64,000 bases of DNA from NCBI GenBank assembly GCA_037043015.1, contig CM073322.1:4971601-5035600 (forward strand), read 5' to 3'. Origin of the DNA: Bryum argenteum (Eukaryota > Streptophyta > Bryopsida > Bryales > Bryaceae). The translations under genes and the position numbers were made by a program. Below the pieces are notes generated by a model. It ran no database searches. It had not been told where the DNA came from and was given only the letters and a program-made list of their open reading frames with translations. Positions 1-11,180 of the stretch are shown piece by piece; the first letter of the stretch is position 1, and each line of letters starts with the position of its first letter.

Positions 1-579
1 CTAAAGATCCTTGGGTGTTTTTGGGAGCTTAAAACCTCAAAACTCCAATTCTCTACCTCTATGCACTTCAAGGGGTGCGAAACAATTTTTTAATTCTTTT
101 CTTAACTTCCAACCGTAAGATCTTGTACCTAAGCCAATTTTCAGTATCTGATATAAAAATTGACCGTTGGATGTTTACCATTTGAGAGATTATAACATCC
201 AAAGTTTGTCTACGAAGTTTTTTTGGGCATTGTTGAGATTATTTTTGACACTTTTGGAGGCTGCCCTTGTAAAATTGGTACTCTTTTTGACTTGGGGCCC
301 TTTGGAACTTAAGTAGTGATTTGGTCATGAACATATTTCCAAAAAAAAATCTCAAAAAAATACTAAATTTAAACTGCCCCAGTTCGGCTCGCAAACCAAG
401 AATTGTTGTAGAAGACTCAAAAATTGAAATTTGGCTTTGTAAATTTTACCACATACACTTTGCAGTATAGGGAGCACCCATTAAAAAATTTAGGCAAAAA
501 TATTACTTTTAACCTATTCATCTAAGCTGCCCAAAATAGCAAAAGCCCGATTTGGTCCTCTTGGATCTTTAGGGGTTAG
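1..579. mobile_element. piggyBac-type MITE, left end cut by window
   Basis: The first bases read ctaaagatccttgg, the terminal motif of the CCCCTAAA family a few bases inside its end. The copy closes at 559-579 with cttggatctttaggggtta, where the expected TTAA target has become TTAG. The interior matches the copies at 2213-3175 and 10015-10745 (for example the stretch around gctcgcaaaccaagaattg). It has no coding capacity and is a degraded non-autonomous relative of the element at 3172-8872. Confidence 0.75.
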
Positions 580-1911
580 TCTGGTGATAAATGTCAGAAT
601 GCTCTTTTTAGCATGCTATTTTTTTTTAGCATGCTTGAATTTTGTTTTGTTTGCATAACAATTACAGTTTAAAAACTATATGTGTTTGGATAATGATTGT
701 TAAAACAGACTTCAAATATAAATGTGCAATGGAAATTTGTGTCAGTCTAAACCATTTTTTAAGATAATGTGAACAATGCTCTTTACTAAGTGTAGATATG
801 TAACAATTATATAAATTTGCGAATGAACGCATATGTAAGGCAATATCCACAAGAGGATATATACATGCAATTGTGACTTAAATCTACCACTTTTGGACGT
901 ATTATAAATCTACCATTAAAAAAATATCAATAAGTCTCCAATGTGGACATGTAAAATTTAGTCTTGTCTAAATAACAGCGCAATTAATATACGTTCAAAA
1001 TGGTTGCGTTGTCTCTTATGACACGTCTGTTTTGATGGATGTCATTTTGAGTGTAGTATAGTAGAGCAGCCCTGGTAATCTTCACTGTCACGTACATAAT
1101 AGCTTCTCCATACAACACTACCATGTACACACTACAAAGATTATAGGGCGTCACTTTAGGGCACCATTTTAAGAACACCTATATTTCCATATTTAAAAAT
1201 TCATTACTTATTGTAGAAGAGTCGAAAAATGATGATTCCACTTGCTCTCGTTTTCTACTAATATTTCCCATTCACAAAAATTGCTTGCACTGGCAACATT
1301 CATGTAGATTTTCCGTGCTGAAAATTGCGCCATTATAGGACACCTTACCATATGTTATGGTGAAAAACTTGAATTTTTCAAAATGTTTGAAAAATATTCT
1401 ATAAATTAGAAAATAATGGATTTGGATATGAGTGTAAAGAGTTTCAGTGCAAAGTATTCGAAATTAAATGCTAAGGTTTAGATTTGGAGTTTTCTTTTCT
1501 TTTTCTTTTTTTGCAAGTATTATTTGGGGAATTTTTTTAGTGATTTTAAATAAGATTAATGATTTCATACTCTGTTTTGAGTTGTATTATGTTATAGTCT
1601 TACAATCCATAAGGAGCTGTTCTAGAAATTTTTGGATAATATATATGTTAAGACCCATTATAGGATTATTTTATTATTATAGATTATATTTCCATATTTT
1701 TCACATATCCACATAACTTAAAATTAGTCTATTCAGTTTACATTTAATTGATTCTATGTTCATGTATTTTAAACATTTATTTGAGAATGTGTTATTTGAT
1801 TTGATATAGACCAGGAAGATTAGGAGTTAAATAATATTTTAATATGTAATTTTGATTACTATCCTATGCATTCTCTGAAATATTACAATATTTATATATA
1901 CATATACATAA
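580..1911. other. AT-rich spacer, no gene seen
   Basis: Only short chance open frames are present. Apart from a small dispersed repeat at about 985-1190 I see no gene, RNA or element end here. Confidence 0.5.
985..1190 (-). repeat. Dispersed repeat V, copy 1
   Basis: Read on the minus strand this stretch resembles 20868-21040: both have ggtgccctaa, then ccctataat, then a GTG.GT.CATG block in the same order. No ends or target duplications could be placed, so the class is unknown. Confidence 0.4.
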
Positions 1912-2216
1912 TTATCCCGTAAAGTCGACCAAGACCGTATTCTCGTCGTTCAAGTTTGGTAAGCCTTTAACTTACTATTTTTAGATCACATGAAGTTGGA
2001 ACCTATTGCAAGTTGGAAATTTTTTCCATACCTTCCAAAATAGTCATTTCAAGCTTTAAAATTTCTCATACTAAATTACTAATAGGAGATAGACAGATAG
2101 TTACCTTTTCAACAAAAAAAGAAAAAAACTTCTTCTTCAACTTTAAACATTACGATCTCACAATTGGTAAGGAATCTTAATATGAGATCTGATATACATA
2201 TACACATACAAGTTAA
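1912..2216. mobile_element. Left part of TTAA element Y, split by later insertions
   Basis: The sequence aligns in order with the reverse complement of the complete Y copy at 54956-55823. Shared landmarks are aagtcgac near the end, gtttggtaagcc, ttggaacc..ttgcaagttgga and ttcaactttaaacattacgatctc. It stops at caagTTAA (2209-2216), where the corresponding Y sequence continues instead at 8869. Two piggyBac-type elements have inserted at that internal TTAA. Confidence 0.7.
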
Positions 2217-3175
2217 GCCCTAAAAATCCAAGCATTTTTTGGCCTTCCAAAACTAAAACTGTGATTTTCTACCACCTTGTTCAAATTGAGATATGTATGT
2301 GTATATGTATATGTATGTGTATAATCACATTATCGTTTTTCTGTACTTTCAACCGTAAGATCTCAAACCCACCTACTATTTGTACTACCATGTGAAATTT
2401 CAACTGTTGGATCTTCACCATTTGTGAGATTGTAACATTCAAAGTTGGTGCAAAAGTTTTTTTGGGCATTGCTTGTGAGACATTGTTTCCATGGAGCATA
2501 GGTAAAATTGAAGATTGTTACCCCAAACATAATTCGCATATTTTTTTCCCATGTAGATAATCAAGTTGGGTACGCTCATGCAAAATTTTGGAAACTCATT
2601 CCATTTGTGTGACCTTCATGCAAATTGTTTCCTAAAAGAAGGTCTAAAAACAACGATATAGTAAAACATGCATTTCCTTTGATATATTTGGTTTAATTAA
2701 AAATCCAAACGGCGAGTAGGTGCCTTTATGAGTTTGTGAAATTTGAGAAAAAAAAGAATTGGGAAAATTCCAAAGCCTCAAATTTTGACAAATTTTGTAA
2801 GAGTTAATTCAGAAATTACTAGAATTTGTGAAGATTGTTTTTGTAAATTTTGAGGGCTGCCCTTGTGAAATTCACAAACTTTTTGAGTTAGCTCACTTTG
2901 GAACTCAAGTAGTGATTTGGTCATGAACATATTTCCAAAAAAAAATCTCAAAAAAATACTAAATTTAAACTGCCCCAGTTCGGCTCGCAAACCAAGAATT
3001 GTCGTAGAAGACTCAAAAATTGGAATTTGGCTTTGCAAATTTTACCACATACACTTTGCAGTATAGGAAGCACCCATTAAAAAATTTGGGCAAAAATATT
3101 ACTTTTAACCTAACAATCTAGGCTGCCCAAAATAGCAAAAGCCCGATTTGGTCCTCTTGGATCTTTAGGGGTTAA
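2213..3175. mobile_element. piggyBac-type MITE 'A'
   Basis: This 963-bp element runs from TTAA (2213-2216) to TTAA (3172-3175). Its termini are gccctaaaaatccaag on the left and, read inward from the right, cccctaaagatccaag. Both ends resemble those of the large element that follows. It has no transposase and is best explained as an internal-deletion derivative. It shares its right TTAA with the next element. Confidence 0.85.
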
Positions 3176-3711
3176 CCCCTAAAGGCCCAGGAAAGCCGAA
3201 TCGGCGTTTTGCAGTTTTGGGCACCTTAGATGAGAGGTCAAATTTTGGTGTTTTGGGCTGTAATTTGGTGTGTGTGTCGGGAAACATAGTAATTGTGTGT
3301 GGTAAAATTTGCAAAGTAAGATTCCAATTTTAGTGCCTTGTAGAGCAAATTTTTGATTTGGAGTTGAGAAAGGGCAGAACGGGTTGTTGTTGTGGCCACT
3401 AAGGAACAAGGTGGAAATGGGGGCAGTTGCGAGGGTCACTCGAGAAAACTCCAGAGGGGCAGGGGTTCCAAGCAGGGTTTTGGAGGACCCAACATTCGGC
3501 AGAATTGAATGCTTTGGGACTGGCCAAAGATTGACGCCCCTCCAAATACATGTCATAACTACAAACTTCGTGAAACTGGCGGCTGAGAACACACTGACAT
3601 GGGGCGATTCAAATTTCAGAATTTGAATGAGAAACTCATGGAAAGATGTTGGGAACAACAAACAGCATACATCAAATCCAAAGCATATTTCAAAAGTAAC
3701 AAAAATCCATT

Positions 3712-4679
3712 ATGGCTAGTTTTGCAAATTCTTTGGACGGGGTTCCTGTGACTGCTGCCATCATTTCACTAGCAACTACCGATTCGAGAGAGGCGAGTGC
3801 AACAGTAGGAGAAGGATTCATCGAGGTGCCAGTATGGACCGAAAATGATCAGAGCACTGAAAATGGTGATTACGCAGTAGAGTCTTCGGCCAGGAGATCG
3901 AACAGCTCCTTCGTGGTCCAACTGTACTTGCCGCCGAGGTTGAGCTTCAGCGAGAGGAATCGGCGGCGAACTGTACGTGCCAGGGAGGTCGACGAGTTCC
4001 TTCGGAGGCGTACTGCAGCTGCCTCCGACCGTCCAGCTTCAAGGTCGCCGCTGCATCAAGTTCGGCAGCCTGCAGATCATCACCAACTTCGGCAGCCCAT
4101 GCGCCAGTGAGCGATCAGATGATTGCACAGATCGAGGAGCGATCACATCAACGGGTTCGAATACATGAACATGAACTTGGTTTGCATGTGGAACTTGCAT
4201 GGTAAACTGACATCACATCAACTGACTAATATGACCATATGCAGGAACCCAATACTGCGGTTGTGAGTGTCGGAAACTTGCAGCCACTTCTTATTTCGAC
4301 ATTGCCGCCTCCATCTGCCGATCCAGAAGCTCGCCTTCGTTCCTGGGCTGTACGCAAACACCTTCGAGCACATCAGATTCATGACCTCCTTTCACTGCTT
4401 GATCAAAAACATTTGCGCAGTTTACGCGTTCGTAAGAAGTCCAAAGCTTGGCCAAGAAATCCACAAGCAAATAATTTCCGACACCATTTCTACAGGCAAG
4501 CCGCACATATTCTAGGGTGGGTTGATCAACACGCTTTTGAGCAAGAATTTCTTGATATTGTCAAATCTACTTGGCCCGATACAAGCAATGCCTCCACGTC
4601 GATCATGGAAGAAGTCAAAGGAGGTGAGTATCTCTTGTGTAACATGTACCTAAATTTCATAGTTGAGAGTTATGAGTAA
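3712..4679 (+). other. GC-rich open frames inside piggyBac B (possible cargo or 5' exons)
   Basis: Two consecutive open frames lie upstream of the transposase: 132 codons at 3712-4110, with an Arg-rich stretch (RNRRRTVRARE), and 146 codons at 4239-4679. Base composition from about 3760 to 4110 is clearly GC-richer than the AT-rich element around it. A donor-like aaggag/gtgagt (near 4623) and an acceptor-like aatacag just before the ATG at 4701 suggest the second frame could be a 5' exon of the transposase transcript. Joining them does not keep one reading frame with the transposase. I recognise no domain. Captured host sequence and extra element-encoded exons are both possible. Confidence 0.4.
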
Positions 4680-4700
4680 TGTCTAACTTGGAGAATACAG

Positions 4701-7340
4701 ATGGAGTGGGACAATATTCCAATGAGAAGGAGTTCACGTCTACAGACACAACCGGAACCAACTACGGTTCCTCCAAGCCCACCATCTAGTCCTGAAGCAA
4801 TATTACCTCCTCAACATCAAGAATTGCCAGATCTAGGACCTGGAGTTGAGCTCATGACCTTCCCTGATACAGATGTTGGCTTCAACGGCGAGTACTTGAA
4901 TTCGCAATCTCCAGTGCATGCGTATTACCCAAGCTCAGAAGAATTGTGTAATGAAGAAGGAGAAGATGATAGTGGTATGGAGAGAGCTGCAAGTCTTGAG
5001 GATATCCTCTGGCCACCTGAAGTCTTGCTTGCAGCAATAAACTTTGGCCGAAGAGGACGGAAGAGAGGTGGTGAGATCTACAATGCTGGACCTGATCCCG
5101 AAGAAGCAAGCGGGAGTGGTGAGATGCACGGACCAGCGCTGCAGCTAGGCGTCGACCAAGATTGCGGTGATGCAACGGCGTTGCGACTAGTATGGGACTC
5201 AAGCCGGCGGACTGCGGGCTGGCACAGCGCCGCGGCCACGAGGTCGGGCCACGTCGGCGAGTCAAGCGCGTCGGCTGCCAGCTGGGGTCCGGCGCCGAGC
5301 GCAGCGGGGCATCTCCAGCCGAACAGCAGCAACGGCCGGCACGCCTGCTTACCCGGGCACCAGGGCCTTCCTGTGGCGGGTGCATCGCCTTCTGGCCTTC
5401 CCCTTACAGGCCATACGCTTGGGCTACAAGGGCAACCAGTAGTTGTGACTTCAGAAGAAAATATTGGTCAATTCACATTGCAGCCAAATATTTTTATTGG
5501 GGAGAGAAGTACTGGTATTGGGCCTGGAGAATTCTATGGCAATGATACTGAGGGCGGTAATAATAATATGGAGTGGGATGATGATGTTGAGGAAGAACAT
5601 ATAATAAGAAGGAGAATGACACGCAATGGTGTGAGGGATGATTTGGGTGGGAATGATAGTGAGGACTTACCCAATTTTGAAAGTGCCTCTGATAGTGATG
5701 GAGATAATCGTAACGATGGGTTACCCCATCAACAAGAGGATATTAGGTGGCAATTTAGGAATGAGACTTGGGGAAACCCAAGTATTATGTATAATCCAAT
5801 GCCGATATCATTTTTGGGGAAACCCATGGGTCCTTCTCGTCATCATCGTGGTATGCCAAGTTTTATGGATTTATTTGGCCTCTTTTGGACTCCACACATG
5901 TTGGCCACTATTGTTCAAGAAACTAATCGGTATGCAAATGCTCCTTTAGATGAGCATGGAAATACCAAAGGTGGTCCTACTTGGGAGAATATGACAATTT
6001 CGAGCCTCAAAGCATTTATGGCCTTAGCCATATATATGGGGTTGAGGGTTCAACCTAATGTAAGAACATATTGGATGCGTGATGACCTCTTTGGATGCCC
6101 AAGTATTTCAAATATATTTACACGGGCCCGATTTCAAGACATTAGGAGATGTCTCCATCTTACAAACATGGAAGGACAAACTAGAGGGGACCCGGGTTAT
6201 GACAAAATCGGTCAAACAAGATGGTTAGTCAATGCTATGAGAGATCAATGTAAAAAGGCATGGTTTCTTGGAAAATATTTGACCATTGATGAAATGATGA
6301 TTCGCTATAAGGGGACATATTCACCGATCGTCAATATATGCCTAAGAAGCCTCAAAAGTGGGGCTTGAAGGTTTGGTGTTTGGCATGCTCGATTTCAAAG
6401 TTCGTATGGAATTTCGAGATCTATTGTGGAAAAGACAATATTGTAGCCCCCCTTCCCATAGAACAACCTAATATTGTTCTTGGCGATGCTCGATTGGCCC
6501 ATAATGTAGTTATGAGGTTAGTGGATGGCCTTTGGAACTTAGGCCATTGCGTGACAATGGATAATTACTTCACTAGTTTTGGACTTTTCACAACTCTTTT
6601 ATCACGGGAAATGTATGCATGTGGGACAATAAGGGCAAACCGGGTTGGTCTTCCCTTAGATTTGAAAAACACCAATTCTTTCAAAAATGTGCCTCAAGGC
6701 ACAACTTTATGGAAAATGCATGACACCCGCACGATATCATGTGTTATGTGGAAGGATAAGAAGCCCGTGCTTCTTATTTCCACTCATTATTTGCCAATTC
6801 AACCCCCATGTGAGAAGGTAGTAACGGTCCCTCGGCGAAATGGTGCAAGTCGTGAAATGATTCTAACATCCCCGATTTTGAAAGAATATACAACTCACAT
6901 GCGAGGTGTAGATGTTGCCGATCAACTCCGAGCATCCTATTCATGCCAAATGCGGAGCCACAAGTGGTGGCACCGTATTTTTTCTTCTTATTGGATGTCT
7001 CGATTGTCAACATGTATATATATTATTTGGAGTGTGTGAAACACTATCGATATAACCGCACGCCGATGACACACCTTCAATTCAAGAAGGGCTTATGTGA
7101 AGCCCTTCTTCAAGGGTGGCCTATGAGAGATTCACACCCCCGGATATTCCTCGAGCAAGGAACACGCCATTGATTTGTGTACCCACATATACAAAATTAC
7201 GACGTCGGTGTGTGGTTTGCCAAAAATTTGAACCACATTATTACTGCCGGAAGTGTGGAGACAAATGGATGTGTCTCAATCGAGGTTGCTTTGAGAAGTG
7301 GCACACAGATATTGCCATACGACGCCAACGCCATATGTGA
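4701..7340 (+). pseudogene. piggyBac transposase (DDE_Tnp_1_7), frameshifted
   Basis: This is the cut-and-paste transposase that excises at TTAA. Frame 1 (4701-6368) has an acidic N-terminal region and the start of the catalytic domain, including LTIDEMMIRYKG with the first Asp at 6288-6290. A second frame (6338-7039) holds TMDNYFTS (Asp at 6560-6562) and MRGVDVADQ (Asp at 6911-6913). C-terminal frames carry the piggyBac cysteine-rich domain (CVVCQ...YYCRKCGDKWMC...C) at about 7205-7310. Homology crosses three frame changes, near 6330, 6975 (in a T run) and 7110, each consistent with one lost or gained base. All three catalytic aspartates are still present, so decay looks recent. The true start may be the ATG at 5568, where MEWDDD opens a typical acidic N-terminus. 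A GC-rich patch at 5130-5420 interrupts the N-terminal part. Confidence 0.85.
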
Positions 7341-7384
7341 GTGAATGTAAGTATTTCTTTTTGCATACAAAGAGGAAGCTCAAG

Positions 7385-7725
7385 TTTGTTACCCCACATT
7401 TTGCGCATATAGTACTTTGCTTGTGAATAATAGTACTTTCCTTGTGAATAATACTTTGCTTTATTTCGAACCCCACAAACAAACGTTAGTAATAATAATA
7501 TGAATAGTACTTTGCTTGTGAATAATACTTTGCTATGTTTTTTATCCCACAAACAAATATGAATAGTAGTTGAGTTATGAATAATACTTTGCTTTATTTC
7601 TTACCCCACAAACAAATGACACCACAATAATTTGAATATTGCTTGTGAATAATTCTTTGCTTTGTTTCTTACCCCACATACAAAAGTTAGTAATAATACT
7701 ATGAATAATACTATGCTTATGGATA
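7385..7725 (+). repeat. Short tandem repeats downstream of piggyBac transposase
   Basis: About five diverged copies of a 60-75 bp unit with the core gtgaataatactttgctt followed by accccacaaacaaa lie just after the transposase stop. They probably belong to the 3' untranslated part of the element. A binding role for the repeats is possible but not shown. Confidence 0.55.
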
Positions 7726-8868
7726 ATTTATTTTTTATTAGTTACATTAGAATTCTTGTAAATTGATAAATTTTGGTGATTTTGTAGGTGTTCGGCAATC
7801 CCTGGAGTCCTTTCTCCAGTTAGGAGAATTCTATTTTGTGCCCTGGAGAACGACTTCGCAAAGGGGGGGCTTCAATCAGTGCGCCTACTGCACGGTACAA
7901 GTGGTGGCCAGGGACGGCAGCAAGGCGGGCCAGCTCCTCCAGCTCGGCTCTTTCCAGATCACGAAATTCCTGCCACCTCATGTGGCTCCCAAGGTGCCAG
8001 TCAAATCCACTTTGTCGTTGCAAGCGTGGGCCTTTTTGTCAGATCATCTTTTTATAGGGAACTTATAAAGAGCTTAGGGAGCTTAGTAACGGTGGGGAGC
8101 AACGGGAAGAAAGCCCTCCCTTTATTGCAAGTGACACATGTCATAGCTATCTACATAGAATATTAGGCAAAGTATTTATGGTGGCAGTAGGCTATTCATA
8201 GCTCTGCCATATTGCCAGCAATGGGCCCGTAAGATTGAGAATGGGTTCCCATTCTTCTTTGTTGCCCGTCCATTTACTAATTTGCATATGTGTGTTTATG
8301 TTCTCCAAAATTGTCAATAATTGAGATTTTACTTTTTTCAAATTTTTTTCCCCCATGACTCTGATTTGTGTAAAGGAACATTTTCACCGTTCACTTTTGA
8401 AAAATTCAAAAAGTTGATGGTGGATTTGTATTAGAACCCCAATTTGTTCACTTAGAGTACTTTTTTGCCTCCTTCTAGAAAAAAAATTGTATGAAGGTCC
8501 AAAAAGTGGAATGAGTGTCTAAAATTTTGCATGGGTGTGGCCAACTTGATTTCTAACATGGAAAAAATACTAGCAAAATGTTTAGGGTAACAATCACCAA
8601 GTCTCCCTTTGCACCAAGTAGACTATGTCTTTCGGGCAAGCCACAAAAAAATTTCTGCATCAACTTTGAACGTTATGATCTCACAAATGGTGCAGATCCA
8701 ACGGTTGAGATTTGACATGGTAATCATGGATGAAGTTAGGTTCAAGATCTTACGGTTGAATGTTCCAGAATACAATAAAAATTTATGCCATACTCCAAAC
8801 TCCACAATGTGGTCAAAAATCGCAGATTTTGAGATTGGAGGTTGCAAAAACGCTTGGGCCTTTAGGGG

Positions 8869-9003
8869 TTAAGTACCTAAATCTTACGGTTACACACCTA
8901 AAGTTTGTCAAAATTTAAAAACTTTCACCTTGCATCAAAATTGGGTTGTTTTTGCTAATTCTGAGACTTTTTGGCTGTTTGAGGCCTAGTCACCTTTACA
9001 GGT
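8869..9003. mobile_element. Right part of split element Y
   Basis: Starting at the TTAA that ends piggyBac B, this stretch continues the Y sequence broken off at 2216. It matches, reversed, the first 135 bp of the copy at 54956-55823 (agtttgtcaaaattt, ttcaccttgcat, gtttgaggcc). It ends in the decayed terminus ctttacaggtta. Confidence 0.65.
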
Positions 9004-9152
9004 TACACATTGAATAAATAATTTGTTTAATATATATGTGTGTTAGAGTATAATATCAATTATTTTCTTGTAAATTAAATGAATAATATTTCAATTTTAA
9101 AAAAAGTCAATAATTTATTATTGATACATACATTTGTATGTAGTGGTACCTC

Positions 9153-9852
9153 TTAATTCCCAAATCGTAAAGATCAAAGAAAGCTAAAAGAGCTTTTTGT
9201 TATTTTGGGCCTAGATGATGGGGTTTAACATGATATACCTAAGATTATTACTAAGTACTTTCTTTACCCCAAAGTTTATGTAGTAAAATCTGCAAAGCCA
9301 AAATTTAGTCCAAAATGCGCAATTTAAACTTAGTCTTTCTTTAAATTTTTCTTTACTCACAAAGTCACAATCAAATCACTATTCAATTTCCAAAGTTACA
9401 CAAAGTTAGAAACTTTACCATTTTTACAAGGACATACTCCAAAAAGTACTTCTAGAAAATAATTTGTATGATATCAAGGTCAAAAAAGTGAGATGAATCT
9501 CTGAAATTTCGCATAACCATACCCAACTTGAGTATCTACATGGAAAAATATAACCAAAATATTTGGGGGTAACAATCATTACATTTCTCTTTGCACTATG
9601 AAGACAATGTCTCACAAGCAATGCCAAAAAGAACTTTTGCACCAACTTTGAATGTTATTATCTCACAAATGGTGCTAATGCAACAATTGTAATTATGCAT
9701 GATAGACTAATAGAAGGTAGATTTGGGATCCTATGGTTAAAACCACATAATAACAATGAATTTTCTAACCATACCTCTATTCCAACAAGGTGGTAGAAAA
9801 TTGCAATTTTCGGTTCTGGAAGCAAAGAAATCTCTCAATTTTTAGGGGTTAA
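9153..9852. mobile_element. piggyBac-type MITE, degraded left end
   Basis: The right end is canonical: caatttttaggggttaa, with TTAA at 9849-9852. The left end near TTAA 9153-9156 has a decayed terminus, but ttgttattttgggcc and the following block match the inner left region of element B. It is non-coding and about 700 bp long. Confidence 0.65.
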
Positions 9853-10014
9853 ATGAAGTTTGGTCATGGAGTCCCACATGCACGCACACATGGCTGAAGA
9901 GTTTCAACTAACATTGTTTGAAGAATTTATTCTTTGAATTTTGACAAATTGAAAGAAATAAAGTGAAAATTTGATTGAAGCTTTAGTAAGAGATTGCACA
10001 TAAAACAAATCAAA

Positions 10015-10745
10015 TAAACCCCTAGTAACCATTTGTATGTGTTTTTGGGAGCTTGAAACCTCAAAACTGCAATTTTCTACTTCTATGCACTAACAAAGGT
10101 GTGAATTAGATCTTCTTTTTTTTTTTTAAACTTCCAAGTGTAAGATATTGTACCTAAGACTATATTTATTCCTAAAATTGACCGTTGGATGTTTATCATT
10201 TGAGAGATCATAGCATTCGAAGTTTGTTTCGCAAGTATTTTTAGGCATTGTCAAGATTGTTTTTGAAACTTTTGGAGGTTCCCCTTGTAAAATTGGTAAG
10301 CTTTTTGACTAAGGGTTCTTCAAAATTTAAATAGTGACTTGGTTATGAACATATTTAAAAACAATGAAAAAAACTAAATTTAAGCTGCTCCACCTCGACC
10401 TCGCTCACACGTGAAGTATTGCCCTTAAAGATTCAAAAATTAAACTTTGGCTTTGCAAATTTTACTACATATACTTTGTTGTATATATATATTACATAGA
10501 GATATTACTTTTATTACCTTCACCTAGACTCTTTAGAATTACATAAGCCCATTATGAACTTTAAGGACATTTAAAAGTTTATTTTCTAAAACTGTCTTAA
10601 GCTAATCTTACAAATTTTAGAAAATACTCAGTGTATGTAAAGCTCCATCCACATCAAATTATTGAACAAAGTACTAGAATGAGACCCTTCATTTAAACTC
10701 CCCAAATAAGCAAAATGTTATTCGACTCTCTTGAGACTTCGGAGT
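10015..10745. mobile_element. piggyBac-type MITE copy, diverged
   Basis: It begins taaacccctag and then matches base for base in long stretches with the copy at 1-579 (gtgtttttgggagctt, cctcaaaact, accgttggatgttta). The far end (cttgagacttcgg) is only a weak version of the family terminus. Both TTAA targets are mutated, which suggests an old insertion. Confidence 0.6.
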
Positions 10746-11180
10746 ACAACACTATCATTGATCAAGTACCTTTGCAGGGTAGAAAATATAGTGTCTTGTA
10801 AAAGTGAGTCAAACTTTTATAAACAAAACATTGGCATCCAATTCCTACCGAGTCATTAAATGAAATCATTGTTTCCAAAATAAAGGAAATACATTATGGA
10901 GTTCATGAACTATTTATATTGACACATTCATGGGATATGGTTAGAGCAAATTGTCCAAACACAAACACATGTCATGACTTAGTTTTGCATGCCATTGAGA
11001 ACTTATGAGTGAAGACATGTGTTTTGCTTGCCAAATATGTATTGAAAACTCATAAGCTCAAATTGACTTACATATATTGAACTCCAATGTTGTACTACTG
11101 ATTCAGAGCTCTATACACATTTTGAGTATGTTTTGATTACACACCATGTTATGGTCACATGGTTTACTTAGAGAAGCTTT
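10746..11180. other. AT-rich spacer, nothing recognised
   Basis: I see no gene, RNA or clear element ends in this stretch. It may be diverged flank of the Tc1/mariner copy that follows. Confidence 0.4.

Larger units (their letters stand above)
3172..8872 (+). mobile_element. piggyBac-superfamily transposon 'B', 5.7 kb, autonomous type
   Basis: The element is bounded by TTAA at 3172-3175 and 8869-8872. The inverted termini are cccctaaaggcccagg on the left and, read inward from the right, cccctaaaggcccaag, so 15 of 16 positions match. TTAA targeting and CCC-starting ends are piggyBac hallmarks. The first and last 0.5 kb are the same sequence family as the MITEs of this window, which links them to this founder. 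Between the ends lie GC-rich open frames (3712-4679), the transposase (4701-7340), a short tandem-repeat tract (7385-7725) and a second GC-rich patch (about 7790-8060). It is unusually long for piggyBac, typically about 2.5 kb. The transposase carries three frameshifts, so this copy should no longer make its own enzyme. Confidence 0.88.

Noticed and set aside
3179-3661. Minus-strand open frame of 160 codons at the left end of piggyBac B
   Set aside because: It covers the element's non-coding terminal region, which is shared with the MITEs; no domain, no conservation expected.
4882-5385. Minus-strand frame of 167 codons opposite the transposase
   Set aside because: It is a mirror of the GC-rich patch in the transposase frame. 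Long antisense frames are common in such sequence.
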